From an uncultured Pelosinus sp. (GTDB lineage Bacteria; Bacillota; Negativicutes; UMGS1260), in the NCBI GenBank assembly GCA_900550105.1, contig URQW01000004.1:1-64000 (forward strand): a stretch of DNA of 64,000 nt, given 5' to 3'. Every line of letters starts with the position of its first letter. The stretch's first letter is position 1. A program made the position numbers and the translations under genes. The notes below the pieces were generated by a model. That model saw only the letters and a program-made list of their open reading frames with translations. It did no database searches and was not told where the DNA came from. Below, piece by piece: positions 17,642-25,182 of the stretch.

Positions 17642-17899
17642 ATGAAGACTACTTTTATAAGAGCACGCATTGACCCGGGACTAAAACAATCTACAGAAGG
17701 AATTCTTGCTAAACTAGGACTTACGCCAACAGAAGCAATACGCTTATTCTATCAGCAAGTAGAACTTCACAACGGGCTGCCCTTTGAGATTAAGCTGCCT
17801 AACCCGGAAACCTTAGAGACATTTAAAAAGACAGATAAAGGTGAGGACCTAATAGAATGTAAAGATGCTTCAGATCTGTTTAATAAGTTGGGAATCTAA
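17642..17899 (+). CDS. dinJ: RelB/DinJ family antitoxin
   Basis: This 85-residue antitoxin has the family's N-terminal ribbon-helix-helix DNA-binding part (MKTTFIRARIDPGLKQSTEG followed by ILAKLGLTPTEAIRLFYQQV) and a short C-terminal toxin-neutralising tail. AAGGAGG precedes the ATG. Its stop codon overlaps the toxin start by 1 nt. By analogy with DinJ-YafQ it represses its own operon and inactivates the toxin. Confidence 0.93.
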   Translation: MKTTFIRARIDPGLKQSTEGILAKLGLTPTEAIRLFYQQVELHNGLPFEIKLPNPETLETFKKTDKGEDLIECKDASDLFNKLGI

Positions 17900-18168
17900 T
17901 GACCTTAACTCCGATTTACACAAAAAAATTTGCAAAAGATGTAGACCTTGCAAAACGTCGTGGCAAAGATACTGAGAAACTCAAAAAAGTCATGACTGCT
18001 CTTATTCATCAACTACCTTTAGAGCCATCCTACAGAGATCACCTATTGACCGGAAACTATCGCGGGCGGCGCGAATGCCATATCGAATCAGACTGGTTAT
18101 TGATCTACCAGTCTGATGAAGAATCAATTATTTTTGAAAGAACTGGAACTCATAGCGATTTATTTTGA
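17899..18168 (+). CDS. yafQ: YafQ family mRNA interferase toxin
   Basis: This 89-residue RelE-fold toxin of the YafQ type cleaves mRNA on the ribosome. The catalytic-type residues of the family are present: YRDHLLTGNY, then RECHIESDWLLIYQ with His and Asp, and the C-terminal TGTHSDLF with the essential histidine. So the toxin looks intact. It overlaps the antitoxin gene by 1 nt. The pair is bracketed by inverted palindromic elements and oriented against all neighbouring genes, which suggests transfer as a unit. Confidence 0.94.
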   Translation: MTLTPIYTKKFAKDVDLAKRRGKDTEKLKKVMTALIHQLPLEPSYRDHLLTGNYRGRRECHIESDWLLIYQSDEESIIFERTGTHSDLF

Positions 18169-18213
18169 GCAAAAATGAATATCAAAATTATCAATCTACT
18201 TCAGTTTAAACGC

Positions 18214-18274
18214 AAAAATCCCGGTAAGACAAGCCGAAGTCAAGTGACAACGGTGAGGCGGTCTTACCGGGATT
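18214..18274. terminator. Right copy of palindromic element, acting as encapsulin terminator
   Basis: AATCCCGGTAAGAC (18217-18230) pairs with GTCTTACCGGGATT (18261-18274). On the minus strand it is followed by TTTTT, so it can terminate the encapsulin operon. The inner 42 nt (18225-18266) are the inverted counterpart of the element at 17519-17559. Confidence 0.8.
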
Positions 18275-18316
18275 CTTTGCGTATATAAAGCGTATATAAA
18301 GCTTTGTTATCCTTTT

Positions 18317-19153
18317 TTACTCAATAGTACAAATCGCATTGGGACGACGAATCAGTAAAGAACAGGTTTCCATCACGCGGAACATGTGATTCATACTGAC
18401 AGGTCCCAAGTAGGCTGTGACCATATCCTGTCCAATCGCCAGACTCACATTTTGTGCGCCAGCAGCAACAAGCACTGCTTCATTGTCTTTCAAAACGCCT
18501 GTTGCATAAACACCGCCACCCACAAGGGTTTTGATCTGATCTAATTCCAAAATGCCTGATGCGCTATGTACGCGAATCATACGACCAAAAAGAACCGGAC
18601 TAACAGCCAATGCATAGGGGCCATAGTAGCCAGCGCTAGTTAGCTTACTAACGGCAGCAACAATGCTATCTAAAGCACCGCCGTTTACATTCCAGTCAGC
18701 TGCCTTAGCAATGAGGCGACCTTTTGCATTTAAAAGACCTTCCTGTCCTAATTCTTCATTACCGCGAAATACTAGTTCGTCTTCCTGCACAGACAAGACT
18801 TCTGCCGCTACAGCCGCGGCACTTACATCAAGGGGCAAGCCAAGTTTCCGGTCTGTCTCGACATCACGCCACTGAATTTTAAAATCTTTATAGATAAGCG
18901 GAAATTGCGCCATTTTACGATTTTCCGCCGCTACAACGTCGCCTTCTTTATCGCCGGTCAAATTGACCTCAGCGGCTCCGGCGTTGCCAAATACCGAATA
19001 AGGCAGTGTATAAATACCGGAACCAAGCGGTCCGAGCACATCAATCATTTTACGACCTACTAGCTGCTGACGAGCGGCCACGATCACGGCATTGTCTAAA
19101 TTGGCCCAATCTTCCTTCGTAAATGGCGCCGATTCTCTATCTAAATAATCCAT
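18317..19153 (-). CDS. Encapsulin nanocompartment shell protein (family 1)
   Basis: Encapsulins fold like phage HK97 capsids and self-assemble into protein shells. This 278-residue protein has the normal length and family motifs: FTKEDWANLDNAVIVAARQQ and LVGRKMIDVLGPLGSG at the N-terminus, and a C-terminus containing DMVTAYLGPVSMNHMFRVME. AGGAGGG precedes the ATG. The upstream gene encodes a ferritin-like cargo, so the compartment probably oxidises and stores iron. The order cargo-shell is the usual one. Confidence 0.96.
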   Translation of the reverse strand: MDYLDRESAPFTKEDWANLDNAVIVAARQQLVGRKMIDVLGPLGSGIYTLPYSVFGNAGAAEVNLTGDKEGDVVAAENRKMAQFPLIYKDFKIQWRDVETDRKLGLPLDVSAAAVAAEVLSVQEDELVFRGNEELGQEGLLNAKGRLIAKAADWNVNGGALDSIVAAVSKLTSAGYYGPYALAVSPVLFGRMIRVHSASGILELDQIKTLVGGGVYATGVLKDNEAVLVAAGAQNVSLAIGQDMVTAYLGPVSMNHMFRVMETCSLLIRRPNAICTIE

Positions 19154-19186
19154 AATAAATCCCTCCTTAATATCTTCGTTGGCTTC

Positions 19187-19210
19187 CTTAACGCCTTAAC
19201 GCCTTAACGC
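19187..19210. repeat. Triplicated 8-bp unit at the cargo stop codon
   Basis: CTTAACGC is repeated three times in tandem, covering the end of the ferritin gene and the start of the intergenic space. The stop codon lies in the first copy met by the ribosome, so changes in copy number would not alter the targeting peptide. Confidence 0.9.
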
Positions 19211-19545
19211 AATTTTCCGACCGTCGGTTCACTATCAGCAGGAGCGCTAGCTGACACGACAACTTTTTCGTCATGACCGACCGTATGATCTTCCAAAAAC
19301 TTCTGTTTTTGAATCTCGTCAATCCGCGCAATAATATGCATAAGCTCAGCGACATGTTCTTTTTCATCGTCGCGAATATGAGCTAAAAGATCTTTAATTT
19401 CTTCATTATCGATATTATCAATATGGAGCTGATATTGATTTATGGCCTCAAATTCACCAATCAAATCCTCTCTCAACCAAATTAGGAGCTGCTCAAACTT
19501 TGTCGCCTGGATTGATGTATCTTGTTTTCCTTGTCCATAAGCCAT
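19204..19545 (-). CDS. Encapsulated ferritin-like protein (EncFtn)
   Basis: EncFtn is a short ferritin-like ferroxidase packed inside encapsulin. In this 113-residue protein Glu31, Glu61 and His64 (GEFEAI and DDEKEHV) have the same spacing as the E32/E62/H65 iron centre described for Rhodospirillum rubrum EncFtn. The C-terminus ends EPTVGKLR, which fits the encapsulin targeting peptide. A flexible A/S/P-rich stretch joins the two, as expected. GAAGGAGG lies upstream of the ATG. It forms an operon with the shell gene 50 nt downstream. Confidence 0.94.
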   Translation of the reverse strand: MAYGQGKQDTSIQATKFEQLLIWLREDLIGEFEAINQYQLHIDNIDNEEIKDLLAHIRDDEKEHVAELMHIIARIDEIQKQKFLEDHTVGHDEKVVVSASAPADSEPTVGKLR

Positions 19546-19586
19546 AATTCATTGCCTCCTTCAAAATATCTACAATTTTTACAAAG

Positions 19587-19625
19587 TAACACAAATCGAT
19601 ACTTTTTATTAATTACTTCGTGTTA
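19587..19625. promoter_or_regulatory. Candidate operator upstream of the encapsulin operon
   Basis: TAACACAAA (19587-19595) and TTCGTGTTA (19617-19625) form an inverted repeat with one mismatch, 42 to 80 nt before the EncFtn start. It does not match PerR or Fur consensus sites. Regulatory use is a guess from position. Confidence 0.25.
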
Positions 19626-19714
19626 TCGTTAAGAAAGTCCTGCTAATAAATTGAACACAAAAACTAAATTTAACGACAAAAAATGCAATAGTGGAACTTA
19701 CGATTCCCACATTT

Positions 19715-19743
19715 TTGAATTTTACGTCTATTTTTGTTAAAAT
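19715..19743 (+). promoter_or_regulatory. Sigma-A type promoter of the ComK-like gene
   Basis: TTGAAT (19715-19720) and TAAAAT (19738-19743) are separated by 17 nt, a near-consensus housekeeping promoter. It lies 36 nt before the ATG at 19780. Confidence 0.65.
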
Positions 19744-19779
19744 AGAAAGAAAATGTAGTCGGTAAGGGGGATCTCAAGG

Positions 19780-20313
19780 ATGTCAATTGTTAAACCTGAC
19801 GCTGTCATTAGCGCCTTACTGCCTTGTTACACAAACCAAGGCGATCATAGCCTGCTATGCTTCGCCACAGGAAAAACAGCAGAGTTTACCTGCAGCGTAG
19901 AAACTGTACTAAAGCAACTTGCTGTTGCCTACCAAATCAATCTAGTGAGCCTACGTCAAGAAGGACGTCGCCGCACTGGCCGCCAAGAATACATACCGTT
20001 GCCCTTTGCACCGGAGCTTTTACTCACACCGATAAAACTGCGTCAACCCCGCCTGATTGGCGATGGTTCGCTTGGCTATATAAATACTTACCTGATTCGT
20101 TCCATCCAAGATGCTCCCCCGCCTTATGAAAGTGAGATCCAGCTTTCCTGCGGTCAGCGAATTCTTGCCTACTGGAAAAAAATCAACGTAGAAAAGCAAA
20201 TTCGCCGCTCCCGCATTACCACAGTCGATCCTGGTGAAAGTAATGAAGACCGGCGTTGCCGCCTGCTGATCACGAATATTTTAGCTTTACTCCACACGTT
20301 TCCAGCTATGTAG
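19780..20313 (+). CDS. ComK-like putative competence transcription factor
   Basis: This 177-residue cytoplasmic protein resembles ComK in pattern and length (B. subtilis ComK has 192). Parts that line up by eye are the early ALLP, the EGRRRTGRQ block (GSSYAGRK in ComK), LLLTPIKLRQP (the PI...FPT region), GYINTYLIRSI (GWISHVHV) and SEIQLSCGQRILAYWKKINV + EKQIRRSRI (the NG...NQ.YRTAWL region). No other fold is suggested. It has a strong promoter and AAGGGGG before the ATG. Nearby pilus-type secretin genes and comF fit a competence theme. The identification is by eye and could be wrong. Confidence 0.5.
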   Translation: MSIVKPDAVISALLPCYTNQGDHSLLCFATGKTAEFTCSVETVLKQLAVAYQINLVSLRQEGRRRTGRQEYIPLPFAPELLLTPIKLRQPRLIGDGSLGYINTYLIRSIQDAPPPYESEIQLSCGQRILAYWKKINVEKQIRRSRITTVDPGESNEDRRCRLLITNILALLHTFPAM

Positions 20314-20749
20314 TTAATATGCGGTGTACTAGCGCAATGCAGACACTGGGTTTCGTGCGATGAACTAAGTCAAAAAAGTGAATGGTGTCGCCACGACACA
20401 GCGGCAGCCAATCCTGGATACCGCGAAAAGCGCCATGGACTAAAAGGAGCCGTTCGGCAAAACGGGTCTCACCAATTCTTAAAATAATCGGGACGGTAAG
20501 ATCCTTCGATCCGCCATCGACCACAACAAGTTCTACTTCCCGCGAAGTTTTATCAAACTCTAACAGTAGCGCAGCAAGCAGCCCTTCAATCATGCCTTCG
20601 CCGTCGCGTACAAAAAGAACAATCGTTAGACTAGGCGGCTGCAACCGCTCTGATAAAATGAGCCATTCACTGACATCTCGCAGCATCTGCCATAGTCCGT
20701 ACAAGGCCAAGGCAAGTAAAATTACACTAACTGTATAAGAAAAAAACAA
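20306..20749 (-). CDS. Short GT2-like membrane protein
   Basis: This 147-residue protein has one N-terminal membrane helix (SYTVSVILLALALYGLWQML) followed by a fragment resembling the nucleotide-binding start of family 2 glycosyltransferases (SLTIVLFVRDGEGMIEGLLA, then ELVVVDGGSKDLTVPIIL). The rest of a catalytic GT2 domain, including the second Asp motif region, is missing, so it is either a remnant or a non-catalytic derivative. It uses a TTG start preceded by AGGGAGGGG. Its 3' end overlaps that of the convergent ComK-like gene by 8 nt. Confidence 0.65.
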   Translation of the reverse strand: MFFSYTVSVILLALALYGLWQMLRDVSEWLILSERLQPPSLTIVLFVRDGEGMIEGLLAALLLEFDKTSREVELVVVDGGSKDLTVPIILRIGETRFAERLLLVHGAFRGIQDWLPLCRGDTIHFFDLVHRTKPSVCIALVHRILTT

Positions 20750-20808
20750 ACTATCCCCTCCCTGTTCTGGGATAGAATAGTTTATGAAATCTCTGATTGT
20801 GCTGCTAC

Positions 20809-21483
20809 TTAATCAAGCAGCACAATTTTATTTTTAATAGCATATAAGACAGCCTGGGTCCGGTCATTCACCTTCAGTTTGCGGAAAATATTCGTTAAAT
20901 GATTCTTCACAGTCTTTTCACTTAAAAACAATTTATTCGCAATTTCCTGATTGCTCATGCCTTGACAAATAAGCTGCAGCACATCAATTTCTCGATAAGT
21001 AAGACGTTCTTCTCGACGACGCTGCTGTAACTTTGAGGCAGCATAAAGGTCTTCCTCGCGGCGGCGGTTCATTTCGCCAAAGAGCCGCTTGGCCAGAGTC
21101 GGATAAATAAAGGTATCGCCCTTACAAACGGAGCGAATGGCCTGCACAAGCATACCAGGCTCAATATCCTTTAATAAATAACCGGATGCCCCGGCTTTAA
21201 TCATTTCCATTACATACGTCTCATCATCATTAATTGTCAAAATAATAACCTTGCTTTTCGATGGTGACAACATGAGCTGTTTCGTCACTTCTAAGCCGTT
21301 CAGTTTCGGCATATTAATATCAAGCAAAAGCACATCAGGCTTATGCTCCTGTACCAGTCGAATGGCCTCTTCGCCATCCATGGCTTCAGCAACGACTTTA
21401 AGGTCCGACTCCAACTCTAATACATTTTTAATCCCCTGTCTTAGCAGCATATGATCATCTGCTATTACAATCGTATATGGCAC
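20809..21483 (-). CDS. LuxR/NarL-type response regulator
   Basis: This 224-residue two-domain response regulator has a receiver domain starting YTIVIADDHMLLRQGIKNVL with the phosphoryl-acceptor Asp in VLLLDINMPKLNG, and a C-terminal LuxR helix-turn-helix (LTYREIDVLQLICQGMSNQE, IANKLFLSEKTVKNHL). It resembles DegU/NarL regulators. The GTG at 21483 is chosen because AAAGGGGGA lies 6 nt upstream. No histidine kinase is adjacent. It overlaps no gene but its upstream region overlaps the end of the secretin gene, suggesting an operon. Confidence 0.93.
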   Translation of the reverse strand: MPYTIVIADDHMLLRQGIKNVLELESDLKVVAEAMDGEEAIRLVQEHKPDVLLLDINMPKLNGLEVTKQLMLSPSKSKVIILTINDDETYVMEMIKAGASGYLLKDIEPGMLVQAIRSVCKGDTFIYPTLAKRLFGEMNRRREEDLYAASKLQQRRREERLTYREIDVLQLICQGMSNQEIANKLFLSEKTVKNHLTNIFRKLKVNDRTQAVLYAIKNKIVLLD

Positions 21484-21496
21484 CAAAAATCCCCCT

Positions 21497-22894
21497 TTAT
21501 TTTGCCACAGCCTGCGAATCTTGCGCTGTTTTCCCCTCATGCATAATACGGGCCGTCAAAAAGATGACAAGTTCTTGCCCTTCCCTGTTTTCCACTCTAT
21601 GAGTAAACAAGCCGCCGATCAAAGGAATATCTCCTAAAATGGGCACCTTCGTTGTTTGTTCTGTTGCCAGCCGATTCATTAAACCGGCTATTGCAATCGT
21701 TTCACCATCAGCCATACGGACCTCCGAACTGGCAATCCGCTTCGAGAATTGATAGGTTTTAAGGTCACTCACCCAAGTGGGCGCGCTGACTTCCATGTCA
21801 ATCTCAGCCGTAATAAAATGATCGGCTTGAATATAGGGTATATAGGTTAAAATAATGCCGGAATCGGCATAATCATAGCTTGTTGTTGTCTCAACCTCTG
21901 TGGTTGTCGTCTTCGGAATTGGTAAGGTATCGCCAACATGGATAAAGGCGGCTTTGCCGTTTACAGCCATAATTCGCGGTTTGGCCACTAGCTTAGCGCT
22001 TCCCTCCGTCAGCAAAGCCTCTAGCGTTGCTGCATAGGAAACGGCATAGCGACCGCCTTGCGGGTTGCGTCCAAATAAAAGAACGCCGCCATAATTAGAG
22101 CTATTTGTCCCAGTCCCTTGCGGAATATCAGACCAGCGCCACTCTAAGCCGAGCTTTTCAGCCGCCTGTTTATCGATACTGACGATTTGCGCCTCTACCA
22201 TGACTTGCGGCGCAGCTACATCTAATTTTTCAACTAAAGCCTGCAGCGCTGCCGCGGCTCTGTCGGAAGAACGAAAAACCAGGGAATTCGTTGTGGCATC
22301 AATTTTAATAGATTCATAAGCCCGATCCACCTTTAGGGCCTGTTTTGTATTCAAGCCAGTGATGGGCGACAATTTTTTGGTCTTAACAGCGCCTTTACGC
22401 CCACTTGGTTCGGAAACAGCAGTTTGATTATCAAACTCGGCCGTTGATCCAGCCGACGCCGCCGCTTGCGAATTGCCTTTATCCCGCAGTAGCAGCGCCG
22501 CCTTATCAATCACCTCTTCGGCTCGCACATGATGCAACATGATAATATGCAGCGGCTCAATGAGCCGTTTTTCTTTCGCCTCATCGACAATGAGAACATC
22601 ACTACCGCGCTGTTCATAGCGCAATCCCTTGGCTTCTGTGATTAAGTCAAGAACCTGCGCAAAAGGAAGGTTCTGTACGGCAAGCGAGATTTTTCCCTGG
22701 ACCGAATCATCAATGACCATGTTGACCGAACTGAGGCGTCCTAACGCAAGCAACACATCGCGAACTGACGCATCTGACGCAGTTAAAGTAACAAGGGGAC
22801 TAAGCTCGCCAAGACGGGTACTCCCAACGAGTAGCCATAGTACACAAAAAAGTATTCGATACAATCCAAAATGGCATTTTTGCTGTTTGCTCAC
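21497..22894 (-). CDS. PilQ/GspD-type secretin
   Basis: Secretins form the outer-membrane ring of type IV pili and type II secretion systems. This 465-residue protein has an N-terminal hydrophobic segment, an STN-like domain (VTLTASDASVRDVLLALGRL), an N1-like domain around residues 110-230 with a low-complexity insert, and the secretin domain (VEAQIVSIDKQAAEKLGLEW; VPILGDIPLIGGLFTHRVEN). It is shorter than most PilQ proteins. It starts at GTG with AGGAAG upstream and lies 14 nt after the PilP-like gene. Its presence implies an outer membrane. Confidence 0.94.
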   Translation of the reverse strand: MSKQQKCHFGLYRILFCVLWLLVGSTRLGELSPLVTLTASDASVRDVLLALGRLSSVNMVIDDSVQGKISLAVQNLPFAQVLDLITEAKGLRYEQRGSDVLIVDEAKEKRLIEPLHIIMLHHVRAEEVIDKAALLLRDKGNSQAAASAGSTAEFDNQTAVSEPSGRKGAVKTKKLSPITGLNTKQALKVDRAYESIKIDATTNSLVFRSSDRAAAALQALVEKLDVAAPQVMVEAQIVSIDKQAAEKLGLEWRWSDIPQGTGTNSSNYGGVLLFGRNPQGGRYAVSYAATLEALLTEGSAKLVAKPRIMAVNGKAAFIHVGDTLPIPKTTTTEVETTTSYDYADSGIILTYIPYIQADHFITAEIDMEVSAPTWVSDLKTYQFSKRIASSEVRMADGETIAIAGLMNRLATEQTTKVPILGDIPLIGGLFTHRVENREGQELVIFLTARIMHEGKTAQDSQAVAK

Positions 22895-22908
22895 TGCTTC
22901 CTACCTTC

Positions 22909-23523
22909 TTAGTTGCCGACAGTGAGTACTAAAGTTCCCTCCGGACCCGTCAAAGTAACAGCTTGATCGCCAATTTCAGCCAAAGTATAGCTCCCAATCG
23001 GATCTCCGAGAAAATACAACTGGCTTGCTGCGCCTGTTGCAATGACAGCAGCCTGACTGCTCCCTGTCGTTACAATCGCGGTGACTCGATACATTGCGGC
23101 GGCGGTATACTGTACGCCTTGCTCTGGCTGCTTGACTTCCGTAGTAGCTTTCTTAGCACTGCTTGCCGCTTCTGTCGGCGAAATTTCACGGCTTGTACTA
23201 TTGCGGTCAGACTGCAACGGTAGCGGCGGTGGTTTGGCCGACAGTTCGGCTGGTTCTTGGCGAGAAAATCCTGACGGCGGCTGAAAGGGATCACGCCCCA
23301 GCCTTTGACCGTCTGGCCCCGCCGGATTCACAAGATTGGTAGGTTTTATCGGATTTGTTGAATTTAGCGAATTTCTTGCGGCGCCTTCTAACGCCGCTGT
23401 GCTTGGTTCTACCGAATCGCGCGGCAAAAAGTATGCTTCTTGCCAACCGTGATTCGCAGTAAAGATCAGACAGCTGCCGCCAACTAGAGCGGCAGCTAGT
23501 GCTTTCTTCATCCAAGCTTTCAC
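22909..23523 (-). CDS. PilP/GspC-like pilus assembly protein
   Basis: This protein of about 204 residues has an N-terminal membrane anchor (MKKALAAALVGGSCLIFTAN), a long proline- and serine-rich linker, and a C-terminal beta domain (AMYRVTAIVTTGSSQAAVIA, GSYTLAEIGDQAVTLTGPEG). The DPFQPPSGF motif in the linker and this layout match PilP/GspC-type proteins that contact the secretin, and the next gene is a secretin. The start is uncertain (GTG at 23523 or 23532); neither has a strong site. Confidence 0.7.
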   Translation of the reverse strand: MKAWMKKALAAALVGGSCLIFTANHGWQEAYFLPRDSVEPSTAALEGAARNSLNSTNPIKPTNLVNPAGPDGQRLGRDPFQPPSGFSRQEPAELSAKPPPLPLQSDRNSTSREISPTEAASSAKKATTEVKQPEQGVQYTAAAMYRVTAIVTTGSSQAAVIATGAASQLYFLGDPIGSYTLAEIGDQAVTLTGPEGTLVLTVGN

Positions 23524-23642
23524 AATGAACACCAGGATTCTTTCTAGTCTTAATTTACTATTTGTTTATCTATTATTTTATAGTATTCTGTCAAAAAGAC
23601 CAATCACTTTTTTAATTTACTATAAAAAGGGTAAGTCCAATT

Positions 23643-25127
23643 CTATTTATATTCTTTTAACTTGGGCCCTAAAATCCGCTTATAGGCCTCAACGCCAGGC
23701 TGATCAAAGGCATCGACCTGAGCCAATTCGCCCTCGTAAGCAATCGATAAAGCCAGAAGATACAAGAGTTCGCCGAGATGATAGGCCGATAGCTTCGGCA
23801 GCTGGAAAGTACCATTTAACCGATTTTCCTTGGCAAGTGCTTCCGCGTTAGAAAGCAGCGCCGCCTGCAAGGCCTTACTCATGGGAATCCCGGCCATAGC
23901 CGCAAGCGGGCCAATCTCAGGATATAAGTTGGGGATAACCGGATCAATCGGCCACTCCAACACTTCCACAAACTGGACGACTTTATCAAGACTGCCATCT
24001 TGATGAAGCTGTGTCTGCGAATGCATATCGGTCGTACCAACAGCCACTACAGGCGTTCTACCGTAATAAACAGTCTCACCAGCGCGGTTCGTTCGTTTGC
24101 CCAAAGATTCAGCCAGAAGCTGAATATACCATTCGGCTGTAGATTTCAGATAATCGCCATAGGGCATAAATACTTCAATATGGCGACCGTACTCTTTGGC
24201 AGCCACATATTTAATCGCTGCATTGAGCATCGCTGGATTTTCGGTTAATACTTCAGAGCGACAGGCTTCATCCATCGCTTTCGCTCCGGCCAGAAACGCA
24301 TCAATATCAAAGCCGATGCAAGCGCCGGTTACGAGCCCGACCTCAGAAAAGACACTAAAGCGACCGCCGACGCCATCAGGTACGCTGAAGGTCGTCCAGC
24401 CTTCAGACTGAGCGAGCTTTTTAAGCAGCGTCGCCTTATGGCCTTCTGCGGGATCGGTTACCGCCACAACCTGCAGCGAAATGGCTGGATTCTGCTTCAA
24501 TTGTTCATAAGCAACTAAAAAATTGGACATGGTGTCAAGGGTCGAGCCCGATTTAGAAATCACCACAAGGAGCAGTTCATAGACAGCACTGTCGCCCATG
24601 CCTGCCGCAAAGTGAGCCGCTTTCACTTTCGCCTCGGCTTCAATCTGGCTAATGAGCTGGCTAGTCCTTAGCGGATCAATATTATTGCCGCTAAAATAGA
24701 GTTTGGGATAGCCATCACGTTCCGCGGCGCTTTTACTATTCCAAAACTCGCCGCAATGTACATCAAACAGAACTTTATTACCTAAAAATGAACCGCCAAT
24801 CCCGAAGGAAATAACAGCATCCGTGTGATAGCGCAGCGACGCCGAAAACTCTTTCAACCGCGCTAGCGACGAAGGACTATTCAAATGGTCGGCCGTCACA
24901 AACGGCAGCTCTGTAAACAAAACTGGTTCGGGCGTACCGTCTTTTGATAAATGCCCTGTGACTTCGCCAGTCTGACGCATATGAGAAATGGCGGCATGAG
25001 CTGCTTTCAATTTTTGGGAAAGCGCCGCAAGATCCTGTTCCTTAACCTTGCCTTCACCAACTAAATTGCCATAATCGAAAGTAAAACCAGAATCTAGAGT
25101 CAACTGCTTTGTCTGCTTTTCTATCAT
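23643..25127 (-). CDS. pgi: Glucose-6-phosphate isomerase
   Basis: Pgi interconverts glucose-6-phosphate and fructose-6-phosphate. The 494-residue protein has the family signatures: ISFGIGGSFLGNKVLFDVHC near residue 105, VVISKSGSTLDTMSNFLVAY near 187 and GGRFSVFSEVGLVTG near 255. GAAGGAG precedes the ATG. It is transcribed away from galE/galU with only 55 nt between it and galE, so the three form a likely sugar-nucleotide supply unit feeding the glycan genes further along. Confidence 0.97.
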   Translation of the reverse strand: MIEKQTKQLTLDSGFTFDYGNLVGEGKVKEQDLAALSQKLKAAHAAISHMRQTGEVTGHLSKDGTPEPVLFTELPFVTADHLNSPSSLARLKEFSASLRYHTDAVISFGIGGSFLGNKVLFDVHCGEFWNSKSAAERDGYPKLYFSGNNIDPLRTSQLISQIEAEAKVKAAHFAAGMGDSAVYELLLVVISKSGSTLDTMSNFLVAYEQLKQNPAISLQVVAVTDPAEGHKATLLKKLAQSEGWTTFSVPDGVGGRFSVFSEVGLVTGACIGFDIDAFLAGAKAMDEACRSEVLTENPAMLNAAIKYVAAKEYGRHIEVFMPYGDYLKSTAEWYIQLLAESLGKRTNRAGETVYYGRTPVVAVGTTDMHSQTQLHQDGSLDKVVQFVEVLEWPIDPVIPNLYPEIGPLAAMAGIPMSKALQAALLSNAEALAKENRLNGTFQLPKLSAYHLGELLYLLALSIAYEGELAQVDAFDQPGVEAYKRILGPKLKEYK

Positions 25128-25182
25128 CTTGTGTCACTCCTTCTATCGATTTTGGGTGGCTGCTCATCACATTACCTAGGAC

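Noticed and set aside
17519..18266. Elements around the toxin-antitoxin pair as integron attC sites
   Set aside because: They lack the GTTRRRY-type core and the R/L box layout of attC sites, and no integrase is nearby.
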